Positions 1-9,001 of a stretch of DNA of 64,000 nt are shown here, one piece after another (position 1 is the stretch's first letter; each line of letters opens with the position of its first letter). The notes beneath the pieces were generated by a model, which saw nothing but the letters and a program-made list of their open reading frames with translations, had not been told where the DNA came from and did no database searches. The position numbers were made by a program, and so were the translations under genes. Source of the stretch: Actinomyces sp. AC-20-1 (GTDB taxonomy: Bacteria > Actinomycetota > Actinomycetes > Actinomycetales > Actinomycetaceae); contig NZ_JACJVC010000005.1 in the NCBI RefSeq assembly GCF_023369555.1, positions 97,223-161,222 of the forward strand, written 5' to 3'.

Positions 1-2
1 GC

Positions 3-1151
3 GAGGACCTCGTGTGGTCCGGCGGCTTCCAGTTCGGCGACTGGCTCGACCCCACCGCCCCACCGGAGCGCCCCGCCGACGCCAAGGCGGACCCCGACGT
101 CGTCGCCACCGCCTACCTCGCCCGCTCCGCCCACCTCGTCGCCCGGGCCGCCGCCCTCCTGGGCGAGGAGGCGGCAGCCGAGCGCTGCTCCCGCCTCGCC
201 CAGGACGTGCGCGCCGCCTACAACCGCGCCTTCGTCACGCCCGCCGGCCGCATCCACTCCGACGCCCAGACCGTCTACGCCCAGGCCATCGTCTGGGACC
301 TGCTCGAGACCCCCGCGCAGCGCGACTTCGCCGGGCAGCGCCTGGCGGACCTCGTACGCCTGTCCGGCTTCCGCATCGCCACAGGCTTCGTGGGCACGCC
401 CCTCGTCCTGCCCGCCCTCGTCGCCACCGGTCACGTCGACGTCGCCGGCCGCCTGCTCACCCAGACCGAGTGCCCCTCCTGGCTCTACCCGGTGACGATG
501 GGGGCGACGACGATCTGGGAGCGCTGGGACTCGATGCTCCCCGACGGCTCCGTCAACCCCGGTGAGATGACCTCCTTCAACCACTACGCGCTGGGCGCCG
601 TCGCCGACTGGCTGCACCGCGGCCTGGCGGGCCTCGCCCCGGCCGCCCCCGGCTGGCGCCGCGTCAGCCTCGCCCCCGTCCCGCTGGCGGGCATCACCTC
701 CGCGGCCGCCAGCCACCTGAGCCCCTACGGTGAGGTCAGCGTCTCCTGGCAGGTGTCCGACGGCGACCTCCACCTTGAGGCCGACCTGCCCGTGGGCATG
801 ACGGGGACCATCCGCCTGCCCGGAGCCGAGGCCGTCGAGGTCGCCCACGGCCACCACGAGCTGAGCGCTCCGCTGCCCGACGCCGGCTGCGGTCCGGTCC
901 TCACCGTCCGCGACCTCATCGACGACGCCGACACCTGGGGCGAGCTCGTCGCCGTCATGGCCGACGCCGATAACCTCGCCATCGGCTCGGCCGAGCTCGC
1001 GCGCCGCATGAAGCCGCTCCTCGACTCCCCGGCCTCCGCCATCGCCTGGGAGCTCACGCCCGACCCGCGCTTCGCTCCGAAAGGCCTGCGTGAGCGCATC
1101 GAAGCCGTCATCGTCCGCGCCACGGAGCGTGAAGGGGGCACCACCGTATGA
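3..1151 (+). CDS. GH78 alpha-L-rhamnosidase, C-terminal part (5' truncated by window)
   Basis: Hydrolyses terminal alpha-L-rhamnose from plant glycosides such as rutinosides, if the missing N-terminal part is normal. The reading frame is already open at the window edge, so this is only the last ~380 residues. Visible are the late (alpha/alpha)6-barrel segment FQFGDWLDP, the TTIWERWDS motif that carries the GH78 catalytic base glutamate, and the SFNHYALG motif. A C-terminal beta-sandwich follows, and a ~75-residue tail ends it. The stop overlaps the next start by 4 nt (ATGA), so it is co-transcribed with the GH43 and GH3 genes downstream. Assignment to GH78 rests on the WERWDS/SFNHYALG motifs. 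Whether the enzyme is secreted cannot be judged because the N-terminus is missing. Confidence 0.88.
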   Translation, partial: EDLVWSGGFQFGDWLDPTAPPERPADAKADPDVVATAYLARSAHLVARAAALLGEEAAAERCSRLAQDVRAAYNRAFVTPAGRIHSDAQTVYAQAIVWDLLETPAQRDFAGQRLADLVRLSGFRIATGFVGTPLVLPALVATGHVDVAGRLLTQTECPSWLYPVTMGATTIWERWDSMLPDGSVNPGEMTSFNHYALGAVADWLHRGLAGLAPAAPGWRRVSLAPVPLAGITSAAASHLSPYGEVSVSWQVSDGDLHLEADLPVGMTGTIRLPGAEAVEVAHGHHELSAPLPDAGCGPVLTVRDLIDDADTWGELVAVMADADNLAIGSAELARRMKPLLDSPASAIAWELTPDPRFAPKGLRERIEAVIVRATEREGGTTV

Positions 1152-2299
1152 GCACCCCCGACCTCCCCCCGATCCACCCCGACAGCCTGCCCCACCCCGA
1201 ACGGGCCGGCCACCGCAGCTCCATCACCCCGGGCCGTCCCTGGTACGACACCGAGGGCAAGCGCATCCAGGCCCACGGCGGCTGCGTCATCGTCGTCGAC
1301 GGCGTCTACTACTGGTACGGCGAGAACAAGGAGCGCACCACCCCCGACGGGCGCGTCTGGCACTGGGGCGTGCGCGCCTACCGCTCCACCGACCTCATGA
1401 GCTGGCAGGACTGCGGCACCATCATCCCGCCCGACCTCGAGGACCCCACCTCCCCGCTGCACCCCAGCGCCTGCCTCGACCGTCCCCACATCGTCCACCA
1501 CGAGGAGAGCGGGCTCTACGTCTGCTGGGTCAAGGTCATGAGAGCGCGCGGACAGCGCTCCACCGTCCTGGTGAGCGAGCACGTGCTCGGCCCCTACCGG
1601 ATGGTGCGCCGCGACCTCAGGCCTCTGGGCATGAACGCCGGCGACTTCGACCTCGTTATCGACCCCACCGACGCCAAGGGCTACTACTACTTCGAGCGCG
1701 TGCACTCAGAGCTCATCTGCGCCGACCTCATCGCCGACTACCAGGACGTCACCGGCTACTACTCCACCCACTTCCCCCTCGCCCAGCCGCCCTACGTGCG
1801 CGAGGCCCCCGTCCACTTCGAGCGCGGCGGGCTGCACTACCTCATCACCTCCGGCACCACCGGCTACCTGCCCAACGCCTCCATGGTCGCCACCGCCCCC
1901 ACCTACCACGGCCCCTGGAGCGTCCAGGGCGACCCGCACCCGGACGACCCCACCCGCACCTCCTACCACTCCCAGGTCTCCAGCGTCCTCAAGGTCCCCG
2001 GCAAGAAGGACCTCTACATCGCGCTTGCGGACCGCTGGCTGCCCGCCTGGGACGGCGACGCCGCCATGGTCCAGGAGGGCTTCGCCCAGCGCTTCAGGCC
2101 CATGGGCGGGCAGGTCATCGACGCCCGCCGCCTCACGCAGCAGCCCCAGACCCCTGAGGTCCGGGCCTCCCTGTACGAGCTCGACGGCGCCGACACCGCC
2201 GTCGCGGACTACGTGTGGCTGCCCCTGCGCTTCGACGGAGAGCGGGCCCTCATCGACTGGCACGACGAGTGGTCGCCCGACGACTACCCGGACGCCTGA
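1148..2299 (+). CDS. GH43-family beta-propeller glycosidase (exo-beta-1,3-galactanase-like)
   Basis: A 383-residue single-domain five-bladed propeller. The N-terminal block WYDTEGKRIQAHGG followed by VIVVDGVYYWYGENK is typical of the GH43_24 branch (exo-beta-1,3-galactanases and relatives). In that branch the usual N-terminal catalytic Asp of GH43 is not in its standard place and a Gln in the IQAHGG region is implicated. Blade motifs such as YRSTDLMSWQDCG, ACLDRPHIVHH and SSVLKVPGKKDLYIALADRW are visible. There is no signal peptide, so it probably acts on imported oligosaccharides. It begins inside the GH78 stop codon and is 96 nt upstream of a GH3 gene, so the three form one operon. Exact substrate is uncertain: arabinogalactan side chains or a flavonoid-linked galactose are both possible. 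Confidence 0.78.
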   Translation: MSTPDLPPIHPDSLPHPERAGHRSSITPGRPWYDTEGKRIQAHGGCVIVVDGVYYWYGENKERTTPDGRVWHWGVRAYRSTDLMSWQDCGTIIPPDLEDPTSPLHPSACLDRPHIVHHEESGLYVCWVKVMRARGQRSTVLVSEHVLGPYRMVRRDLRPLGMNAGDFDLVIDPTDAKGYYYFERVHSELICADLIADYQDVTGYYSTHFPLAQPPYVREAPVHFERGGLHYLITSGTTGYLPNASMVATAPTYHGPWSVQGDPHPDDPTRTSYHSQVSSVLKVPGKKDLYIALADRWLPAWDGDAAMVQEGFAQRFRPMGGQVIDARRLTQQPQTPEVRASLYELDGADTAVADYVWLPLRFDGERALIDWHDEWSPDDYPDA

Positions 2300-2395
2300 G
2301 CCGCAGCCGGACACACCCACAGGCCACGGACACCCACGCCCACCCACAGGCCACGGCCCGACCCGGGCCGGACCACGACAGACTAGGACCCTCGC

Positions 2396-4837
2396 ATGAC
2401 CCAGCCCTGGATGGACACCCGGCTCACGCCGCAGGAGCGCGCCGCCGCCCTGCTCGCCGGCATGTCCACCGCCGAGAAGATGGCCCAGCTCCAGTGCGTC
2501 ATGACCCGCACCAGCGACGACGTCCACAGCGACGCCCTGGGCGCCCTCATGCCGCTGGGCACCGGGCACGTCTCCACGCTGTCCCTGCGCCAGGTCACGG
2601 ACATGGCCGAGGCCATCGCCTACCAGCGCGACCTCCAGAAGCGGGTCATGGCGCTCCAGCCCCACCGGGTGCCAGCGGTCTTCCACATGGAGGCCCTGTG
2701 CGGCGCCTACCTGCCCGGCGCCACCTCCTTCCCCAACGCCATCGGCCGCGGCGCCTCCTTCGACCCCGGGCTCGAGGAGGAGATCGGCCGCGTCGTCGCC
2801 TCCCAGGAGCGGGCGCTCGGCATCACCTACTCCTTGGCCCCTGTCCTCGACGTCACCCGCGACCCCCGCATGGGCCGCTACGGCGAGTCCTACGGCGAGG
2901 ACCCCACCCTCGGCGGCGCCCTGGGCGCCGCCCTCATCCGCGGCCTGCAGTCCGAGGACGGCGCAGGACGGCGCACCGACGCCGTCGCCAAGCACTTCCT
3001 CGGCTTCCACGCCTCCGAGGGCGGCATCCACGGCGCCCACGCCCCCGTCACCGACCGGCTCCTGGGAGAGGTCTACGCCAAGCCCTTCCAGGCCGCCATC
3101 AACGCCGGCCTCAAGGGCGTCATGCCCTGCTACAACGCCGTCAACGGCGAGGTCGTCTCCGGCTCACGGCGCCTGCTCACCGGGCTCCTGCGCGAGCAGA
3201 TGGGCTTCGAGGGCACCGTCGTCGCCGACTACGGGGCCATCGGCAACATGCACGCCTACCAGCGCGCCGCCGAGTCCCTCACCGACGCCGGGCACCAGGC
3301 CCTGGCGGCCGGCCTCGACGTCGAGTGGCCGGTGCCCCAGTGCTACAACGACGAGCTCGTCGAGCGCTTCGAGAGCGGCGAGGCGGACACGGCCCTGCTC
3401 GACCGGGCCGTCACCCGCGTCCTCACCGCCAAGTTCCGCATGGGCCTGTTCGAGGACCCCTTCGCCTGGGACGGCACGCGCCTGGCCGCCGCCTTCGAGG
3501 GCGAGGCCCGCCGGGCCGCACGCGCCGTCACCCTGCGCAGCGCCCGCGAGTCCCTCGTCCTGCTCACCAACGACGGCACCCTGCCCATCCCCACCGGGCC
3601 CGACGCGCCCCGGCGGGTCCTCGTCGTCGGCCCCCAGGCGATCCAGCCGCGCTTCCACTTCGCCGGCTACTCCCACCAGTCCATGGCCGAGGGGCTGCTC
3701 GCCGCCCGCAGCTCCATGGCCGGCACCATCGATGTCCAGGCGGCCGCCGCCGGCGAGCAGGCCACCTACCCGACCATCCCCGGGACACCCGTCCAGTCCG
3801 ACGACGCCCCCGAGTTCGACGCCGTCCTGGCCGCCTTCCACCCCGGTGCGCGCAGCGTCCTCGACGAGCTGCGCGAGCGCCTGCCCCGCAGTGAGGTGAG
3901 GTGGGTGCGCGGCTACGAGGTTGCCGGCGCCAGCGAGGAGCACTGGGCTGAGGCCCTGCGCGAGGCGCGGCGCGCCGACCTCGTTGTCCTCATGCTCGGC
4001 GGCAAGAACGGCACCGCCTCCATCGCCACCATGGGGGAGGGGGTGGACGCCACCGGCATCGGCCTGCCGCACACCCAGGAGGGGCTGCTGCGCCAGGTCG
4101 TCGAGCTCGGTGTGCCCGCCGTCGGCGTCCACATGGACGGGCGCCCCGTCTCCTCCGACGCAGCCGACCGGCTGGGCGCCCTCGTCGAGGCCTGGAACCC
4201 GGCCGAGGCCGGCGGGCAGGCGGTGGCCGAGTTGCTCGTGGGCGAGATCTCGCCGTCGGGACGCCTGCCTGTGAGCGTGGCCCGCAGCGCCGGGCAGGTC
4301 CCCGTGTACCACAACCACCCCCACGGCTCCCAGTGGCACCAGGCGGGCAGCGTCGGCTTCCCCGAGTACGTCGACATGCCTCACACGCCCCGCTACCCCT
4401 TCGGCCACGGGCTGGGCTACACGAGCTTCGAGTACGGGGCGCTCGAGCTGAGCGCGGCCGAGGTCGCGCCCGACGGCGCTCTCACCGCCCGCGTCACCGT
4501 GACGAACACCGGGGCACGGGCGGGCACGGAGGTCGTCCAGCTCTACGGCTCGGACCGGTACGCCTCCACGGTCCGCCCCGTCCAGGAGCTCCTCGGCTTC
4601 CAGCGCGTCGAGCTCGAGCCCGGGCAGAGCAGCCAGGTCGCCTTCACCGTGACGCCGGACCTGCTCGCCCTGCTCGACGGGGACATGCGGTGGGTGGTCG
4701 AGGCCGGCGACATCGACCTGCGCGTGGGCTCCTCCAGCGCGGACGTGCGCGCCGAGGCCTTCTTCCGGGTGAGCGCGACGGCCGCCGTCGACCCGCGCCG
4801 GCGGGCGCTGTGGGCGCCCTCCGTCTGGCAGCGCTGA
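2396..4837 (+). CDS. GH3 beta-glucosidase/beta-xylosidase
   Basis: An 813-residue retaining glycosidase of family GH3 with the usual three parts. The N-terminal TIM barrel has the substrate-binding KHFLGF and the nucleophile loop GTVVADYGAIGN (Asp). A five-layer alpha/beta sandwich follows (ESLVLLTNDGTLPIP; RADLVVLMLGGKNG), and a C-terminal fibronectin-III-like domain begins near NTGARAGTEVVQLY. There is no signal peptide, so it is likely cytoplasmic and trims exo-sugars from imported glycosides. It is the last gene of the GH78-GH43-GH3 operon and runs towards the ABC exporter genes on the other strand. A shadow reading frame on the opposite strand here is not a gene. GH3 also contains xylosidases and arabinosidases, and sequence alone does not separate these. 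Confidence 0.9.
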   Translation: MTQPWMDTRLTPQERAAALLAGMSTAEKMAQLQCVMTRTSDDVHSDALGALMPLGTGHVSTLSLRQVTDMAEAIAYQRDLQKRVMALQPHRVPAVFHMEALCGAYLPGATSFPNAIGRGASFDPGLEEEIGRVVASQERALGITYSLAPVLDVTRDPRMGRYGESYGEDPTLGGALGAALIRGLQSEDGAGRRTDAVAKHFLGFHASEGGIHGAHAPVTDRLLGEVYAKPFQAAINAGLKGVMPCYNAVNGEVVSGSRRLLTGLLREQMGFEGTVVADYGAIGNMHAYQRAAESLTDAGHQALAAGLDVEWPVPQCYNDELVERFESGEADTALLDRAVTRVLTAKFRMGLFEDPFAWDGTRLAAAFEGEARRAARAVTLRSARESLVLLTNDGTLPIPTGPDAPRRVLVVGPQAIQPRFHFAGYSHQSMAEGLLAARSSMAGTIDVQAAAAGEQATYPTIPGTPVQSDDAPEFDAVLAAFHPGARSVLDELRERLPRSEVRWVRGYEVAGASEEHWAEALREARRADLVVLMLGGKNGTASIATMGEGVDATGIGLPHTQEGLLRQVVELGVPAVGVHMDGRPVSSDAADRLGALVEAWNPAEAGGQAVAELLVGEISPSGRLPVSVARSAGQVPVYHNHPHGSQWHQAGSVGFPEYVDMPHTPRYPFGHGLGYTSFEYGALELSAAEVAPDGALTARVTVTNTGARAGTEVVQLYGSDRYASTVRPVQELLGFQRVELEPGQSSQVAFTVTPDLLALLDGDMRWVVEAGDIDLRVGSSSADVRAEAFFRVSATAAVDPRRRALWAPSVWQR

Positions 4838-4874
4838 GCCGGCCTCTCCCCGCCTGCTCCCTCCCCGCCCGCTA

Positions 4875-4929
4875 TCGCGAGCTCGAGGGTTCGGTCGCGA
4901 GTTCGAGCCCGCAACCCTCGAGCTCGCGA
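4875..4929. terminator. Perfect 17-bp inverted repeat between convergent genes
   Basis: TCGCGAGCTCGAGGGTT (4875-4891) is repeated as its exact reverse complement at 4913-4929 with a 21-nt loop, and a third partial copy (CCCTCGAGCTCG) follows at about 4935. It lies between the stop of the GH3 gene and the stop of the convergent ABC gene, so a bidirectional terminator is the likeliest role. There is no T-run, as is usual for GC-rich actinobacterial terminators. Confidence 0.55.
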
Positions 4930-4971
4930 CGCAGCCCTCGAGCTCGTGGCGGGAGGGCGGGAGGGAGACCC

Positions 4972-6945
4972 TCACTCCAGCTCGAAGGCCCCCGTGTACA
5001 GCCGGTAGTACGTGCCCCGGGCGGCGATGAGCTCGTCGTGGCTGCCGCGCTCGATGATGCGCCCGTGGTCGAGCACCATGATGGCGTCCGAGTTGCGCAC
5101 CGTGGACAGGCGGTGGGCGATGACGAAGACCGTGCGCCCCGCCATGAGGTTGTCCATGCCGGCCTGCACCAGCGCCTCCGTGCGCGTGTCGATCGAGCTC
5201 GTCGCCTCGTCCAGGATCATCACCGGCGGGTCCGCGACCGCCGCGCGCGCGATCGACAGCAGCTGGGCCTGCCCCTGGGACAGGCTCGAGCCGTTGGCCG
5301 CCAGCACCGTCTGGTAGCCGTGCGGCAGGCGGCGGATGAAGCCGTCCGCGTTCGCCAGCCGCGCCGCCGCCACGCACTCCTCGTCCGTGGCGTCCAGGCG
5401 CCCGTAGCGGATGTTGTCCATGACGGTGCCCGTGAACAGCTTGACGTCCTGCAGGACGACGCCCAGCGAGCGGCGCAGGTCCCCCTTGGCGATCTTCGTG
5501 ATGTTGATGCCGTCGTAGCGGATCTTGCCGTCGTCGATCTCGTAGAAGCGGTTGATGAGGTTCGTGATCGTCGTCTTGCCCGCGCCCGTGGCGCCGACGA
5601 AGGCGATCTTCTGGCCGGGCCTGGCGTACAGGCTCACGTCGTGCAGGACCTGCGTGACGCCGTCGTAGGAGAAGCTCACGTGCTCCATGACGATCTCCCC
5701 GCGCAGGCGCGTGTACGTCACCGTGCCGTCGGCCCGGTGCGGGTGGCGCCAGGCCCACTCCTCCGTGCGCTCGGCGCTCTCCGTGACCTCGCCGTCGGCC
5801 GTCACCCGCGCGTTGACGAGCCCCACGTAGCCCTCGTCCTGCTCCGGCTCCTCGTCGATGAGCGCGAAGACGCGGCCCGCGCCCGCCATGCCCATGGCGA
5901 TGAAGGCGACCTGCTGGGCGGCGTTGCCGATTGTCTGGGACAGCTGGCGGACCATGCTGAGGTAGGACACGATGATGCCCACGGTGACGGTCCCCATGCC
6001 GGAGAAGCCGATGTTGGTGACCTCGAGCTGGATGAGCAGGCCCCCGACGACGGCGACGAGCACGTACAGGAGGTTGCCCAGGTTGCCCATCACCGGGCCC
6101 AGGACGTTGCCGTAGGCGTTCGCCCGCGAGGAGTCCTCGAAGAGCCGCTTGTTGAGCACGTGGAAGTCCGCCTTGGCGGCCTCCTGGTGGTTGAAGACCT
6201 GCACCACCTTCTGCCCGTCCATCATCTCCTCGATGAAGCCCTCGACGGTCGCCAGCGACTCCTGCTGGGCCACCATGAAGCGCGAGGAGGCGCCGCCGAT
6301 CCGCTGGGTCGCCACCACCATGACCACGGTCGCGAGCACCACGAGGACCGTGAGCCAGAGGCTGTAGTAGAGCATCATCGCGAGCATCGCCACGAGCGTG
6401 AGCAGCGACTGGATGAGCGTGGGCGCCGACTGGCCGATGAGCTGGCGCACGGCGTCGGTGTCGTTGGTGTAGGTCGACATCACCGAGCCGTGGGCGTGCG
6501 TGTCGAAGTACCGGATCGGCAGGGACTGCATCCGGTTGAACATGTCGTCGCGCATGTGCTTGAGCGTGCCCTGGGTCACCACGGCCATGAGGCGCGAGTA
6601 CACGAAGGTGCAGATGATCCCGAGGGCGTAGACGACGCCCATCATCGTGATGATCGAGGTGAGCGTGCCCGCGACCGGCGCGAGGCCGCCGGCGGCCAGG
6701 CCCGGGGTGATGACCTCGTCGACGACGCGCTGCATGAAGACCGCGGCGACCGTCGAGGCCACCGAGGCGATGACGACGCAGACGACGACGACGGCGACCC
6801 GCCAGCGGTAGTGGCGCAGCACGTAGCGCAGCAGCCGCCCGGCGGTGGCGGTGCCCGAGGCGGTCCCGGCCCGGCGGCCGGTCTGGGAGACGTCCTGGGT
6901 GTCGGCGCCCGGGGCGGGGCGCGCGGTGGCATCGGTGCGCGCCAT
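4972..6945 (-). CDS. ABC exporter half-transporter (MdlB-type), catalytic-site-complete subunit
   Basis: A 657-residue type I ABC exporter half: a membrane domain of about six helices (residues ~50-370), then a nucleotide-binding domain. Walker A is GATGAGKTT, the signature is LSQGQAQLLSIARA, and Walker B plus D-loop is VMILDEATSSID with a normal catalytic Glu. ATG 6945 is chosen because it follows the stop of the partner gene after 2 nt. The longer upstream reading frame is an out-of-context extension running through the partner gene. It should act with that gene as a heterodimer exporting a drug, peptide or lipid. A ~45-residue insert between the membrane and nucleotide domains (rich in EE and WAWRHPHRADG) is slightly unusual. 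Substrate unknown. Confidence 0.9.
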   Translation of the reverse strand: MARTDATARPAPGADTQDVSQTGRRAGTASGTATAGRLLRYVLRHYRWRVAVVVVCVVIASVASTVAAVFMQRVVDEVITPGLAAGGLAPVAGTLTSIITMMGVVYALGIICTFVYSRLMAVVTQGTLKHMRDDMFNRMQSLPIRYFDTHAHGSVMSTYTNDTDAVRQLIGQSAPTLIQSLLTLVAMLAMMLYYSLWLTVLVVLATVVMVVATQRIGGASSRFMVAQQESLATVEGFIEEMMDGQKVVQVFNHQEAAKADFHVLNKRLFEDSSRANAYGNVLGPVMGNLGNLLYVLVAVVGGLLIQLEVTNIGFSGMGTVTVGIIVSYLSMVRQLSQTIGNAAQQVAFIAMGMAGAGRVFALIDEEPEQDEGYVGLVNARVTADGEVTESAERTEEWAWRHPHRADGTVTYTRLRGEIVMEHVSFSYDGVTQVLHDVSLYARPGQKIAFVGATGAGKTTITNLINRFYEIDDGKIRYDGINITKIAKGDLRRSLGVVLQDVKLFTGTVMDNIRYGRLDATDEECVAAARLANADGFIRRLPHGYQTVLAANGSSLSQGQAQLLSIARAAVADPPVMILDEATSSIDTRTEALVQAGMDNLMAGRTVFVIAHRLSTVRNSDAIMVLDHGRIIERGSHDELIAARGTYYRLYTGAFELE

Positions 6946-6947
6946 GG

Positions 6948-8696
6948 TCAGGCGGCCTCCTCGTCGTCGGAGCGGTTCTGGGAGGCGTAGATCTGCTGGT
7001 ACTCGCCCCCCAGGGCCATGAGCTCGTCGTGAGTGCCCTGCTCGAGGACCCGCCCGTCGTCCAGGACGATGATGTGGTCCGCGTGCTCCACGGAGGCCAG
7101 GCGCTGGGCGATGATGATCGTCGTCGTCTCCGGGGCCTCCTCGCTCAGGGCCCGGCGGATGAGGGCGTCCGTGCGGGTGTCGACGGCGGAGGTGGAGTCG
7201 TCCAGGATGAGCACCTTGGGGCGCTTGAGCAGGGCCCGGGCCAGGCACAGGCGCTGCTTCTGGCCGCCGGAGACGTTCGTGCCGCCCTGCTCGGTCCGGG
7301 TGTCGTAGCCGTCGGGCAGCTGTCGGACGAACTCGTCCGCCTGGGCGAGGCGGCAGGCGCGCACGAGCTCGTCGTCGGTGGCCCCGGGGTCGCCCCAGCG
7401 CAGGTTCTCCTTGACCGTCCCCGCGAACAGGACGTTCTTCTGCAGGACGACGGCGACCTGGTCGCGCAGGGCCTCGAGGTCGTAGTCGCGCACGTCCACG
7501 CCCCCGACGCTCACCCGCCCCTCGGTGACGTCGTACAGGCGGGAGATGAGCTGGATGAGCGTCGTCTTGGCGCTGCCGGTGCCGCCGACGACTCCGAGGG
7601 TGGAGCCCGCCGGGACCGTGAGGTCGATGCCGGACAGGGCGTCGGACTCGGCGTCCTCGGAGTAGCGGAAGGACACCCCCTCGAAGCGGACCTCGCCGTC
7701 GGCCACCTGAGTGAGCCCGCCGGTCGGGGAGGTCAGTGACGGGGCGCGGTCGAGGACCTCGGCGATGCGGGTGGCGGACTCCGCCGACATCGAGACCATG
7801 ACGAAGATGAAGGCCAGCATCATCATGGAGGCGAGGATCTGCACGCCGTAGGTCATGAGGGAGGAGAGCTCGCCGGTGGTGAGCTCGGTGGCGCCCGAGG
7901 AGACGACGACGCTCGCACCCAGGTAGTTCACCAGCATGAGGGCCACGTAGATGAACAGGATCATGACCGGGTTGTTGAGTGCCAGGACCTTCTCCGCGTA
8001 GGTGAAGTCGGCGCGGACCTCCTGCGAGGCGGCCCGGAAGCGCGTCTTCTCGTGCTCCTCGGTGACGAAGGACTTGACCACCCGGATCGCGGAGACGTTC
8101 TCCTGGACGGAGTTGTTGAGGGCGTCGTACTTCTTGAAGATCCTGCGGAAGATGGGGAAGACGTAGGCGGCCAGGCCGATGAGCGCCCCGCCGAGCAGGG
8201 GCAGCATGATGAGGAAGATGAGGGCCAGGCGCGCGTTGATCGTCAGGGTCATGACCACGGAGAACAGGACCATGAGGGGCACGCGCACGGCGACCCGGAT
8301 GATCATCTGGTAGGCCATCTGGACATTGGTGATGTCCGTGGTCATGCGGGTGACGAGCGAGGACGTCGAGAAGTGGTCGATGTCCGCGAAGGACAGCTCC
8401 TGGACTCGGGCGAACAGGTCCTCGCGCAGGTTGCGCGCCAGGCCCGCGGAGGCGGTGGCGGCGCGCACGGCGCTGAGCGTGCCGCAGGCGAGCGAGGCCA
8501 TGGCCATGAGGACGAGGAGGAGGCCGATCCTCAGGACCGGCCCCATGCTCTGCCCGGTGAGCGTGTCGATGAGCGCCGCCATGAGGAAGGGCAGCAGGCA
8601 CTCGAGGACCACCTCGCCCACCATGTACAGGGGAGCCATGAGGGAGGCCCGGCGGTACTCGCGGACGCTGCGCGCGAGGGTGCGAACGATTGTCAT
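6948..8696 (-). CDS. ABC exporter half-transporter (MdlA-type), degenerate ATPase-site subunit
   Basis: A 582-residue half-transporter: six-helix membrane domain from residue ~15, then an ATPase with Walker A GGTGSAKTT and signature VSGGQKQRLCLARA. Walker B is VLILDDSTSAVD, with Asp in place of the catalytic Glu. Heterodimeric exporters usually have one such weakened site, so this subunit and its downstream neighbour (next ATG 2 nt after this stop) almost certainly form a heterodimer. The start at 8696 leaves a short basic N-terminus (MTIVRTLARSVREYRRASLM). The upstream extension of the frame crosses the 73-bp repeat and is not credible. Function beyond export is unknown. Confidence 0.9.
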   Translation of the reverse strand: MTIVRTLARSVREYRRASLMAPLYMVGEVVLECLLPFLMAALIDTLTGQSMGPVLRIGLLLVLMAMASLACGTLSAVRAATASAGLARNLREDLFARVQELSFADIDHFSTSSLVTRMTTDITNVQMAYQMIIRVAVRVPLMVLFSVVMTLTINARLALIFLIMLPLLGGALIGLAAYVFPIFRRIFKKYDALNNSVQENVSAIRVVKSFVTEEHEKTRFRAASQEVRADFTYAEKVLALNNPVMILFIYVALMLVNYLGASVVVSSGATELTTGELSSLMTYGVQILASMMMLAFIFVMVSMSAESATRIAEVLDRAPSLTSPTGGLTQVADGEVRFEGVSFRYSEDAESDALSGIDLTVPAGSTLGVVGGTGSAKTTLIQLISRLYDVTEGRVSVGGVDVRDYDLEALRDQVAVVLQKNVLFAGTVKENLRWGDPGATDDELVRACRLAQADEFVRQLPDGYDTRTEQGGTNVSGGQKQRLCLARALLKRPKVLILDDSTSAVDTRTDALIRRALSEEAPETTTIIIAQRLASVEHADHIIVLDDGRVLEQGTHDELMALGGEYQQIYASQNRSDDEEAA

Positions 8697-8730
8697 GCGG
8701 TGATTGTCGCGCTTCCCCGCCCCTGTCTCA

Positions 8731-8803
8731 CCTGTCGAGGTCCTCGGTTTGCGTTCGAGGTCCCTGGGGGTTGGGGTGGTGCTCGAGCGCGAACCGAGGA
8801 TCT
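8731..8803. repeat. 73-bp imperfect palindromic repeat, copy A (left of DUF4143 gene)
   Basis: Matches 10319-10391 except at three positions by my manual alignment. Internally it is an imperfect inverted repeat: TCCTCGGTTTGCGTTCGAGG on the left pairs with GCTCGAGCGCGAACCGAGGA on the right around a G-rich loop (GGGGGTTGGGGTGG). The two copies bracket the DUF4143 ATPase gene. The rest of the 8697-9001 gap shows no gene. Confidence 0.8.
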
Positions 8804-9001
8804 CGGGCGGGGGAGTGCGTGCTGATGGCGCAGTGTGGTCCGCTCGGTGGCGGCCAGTCGACGGCACCCCTGCCCGCCGAGCCCTTGGTGTGAGCCATGC
8901 CGGTCGGCGCGTCCAATGCCGTTTGCAATCTCCTACCTTCGAGTCCAGCAAACCCCTACTTAAAGACCCTGCAAATCCCCATCTTCGTCTATGTTGTGGG
9001 C

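Noticed and set aside
4875..4929. Perfect inverted repeat as an insertion-sequence end
   Set aside because: No transposase or target duplication nearby; position between convergent stops fits a terminator better.
6946..8601. A single 1,209-residue ABC protein on the minus strand
   Set aside because: The upstream part is an out-of-frame reading of the partner exporter; the true start is ATG 6945, 2 nt after the partner stop.
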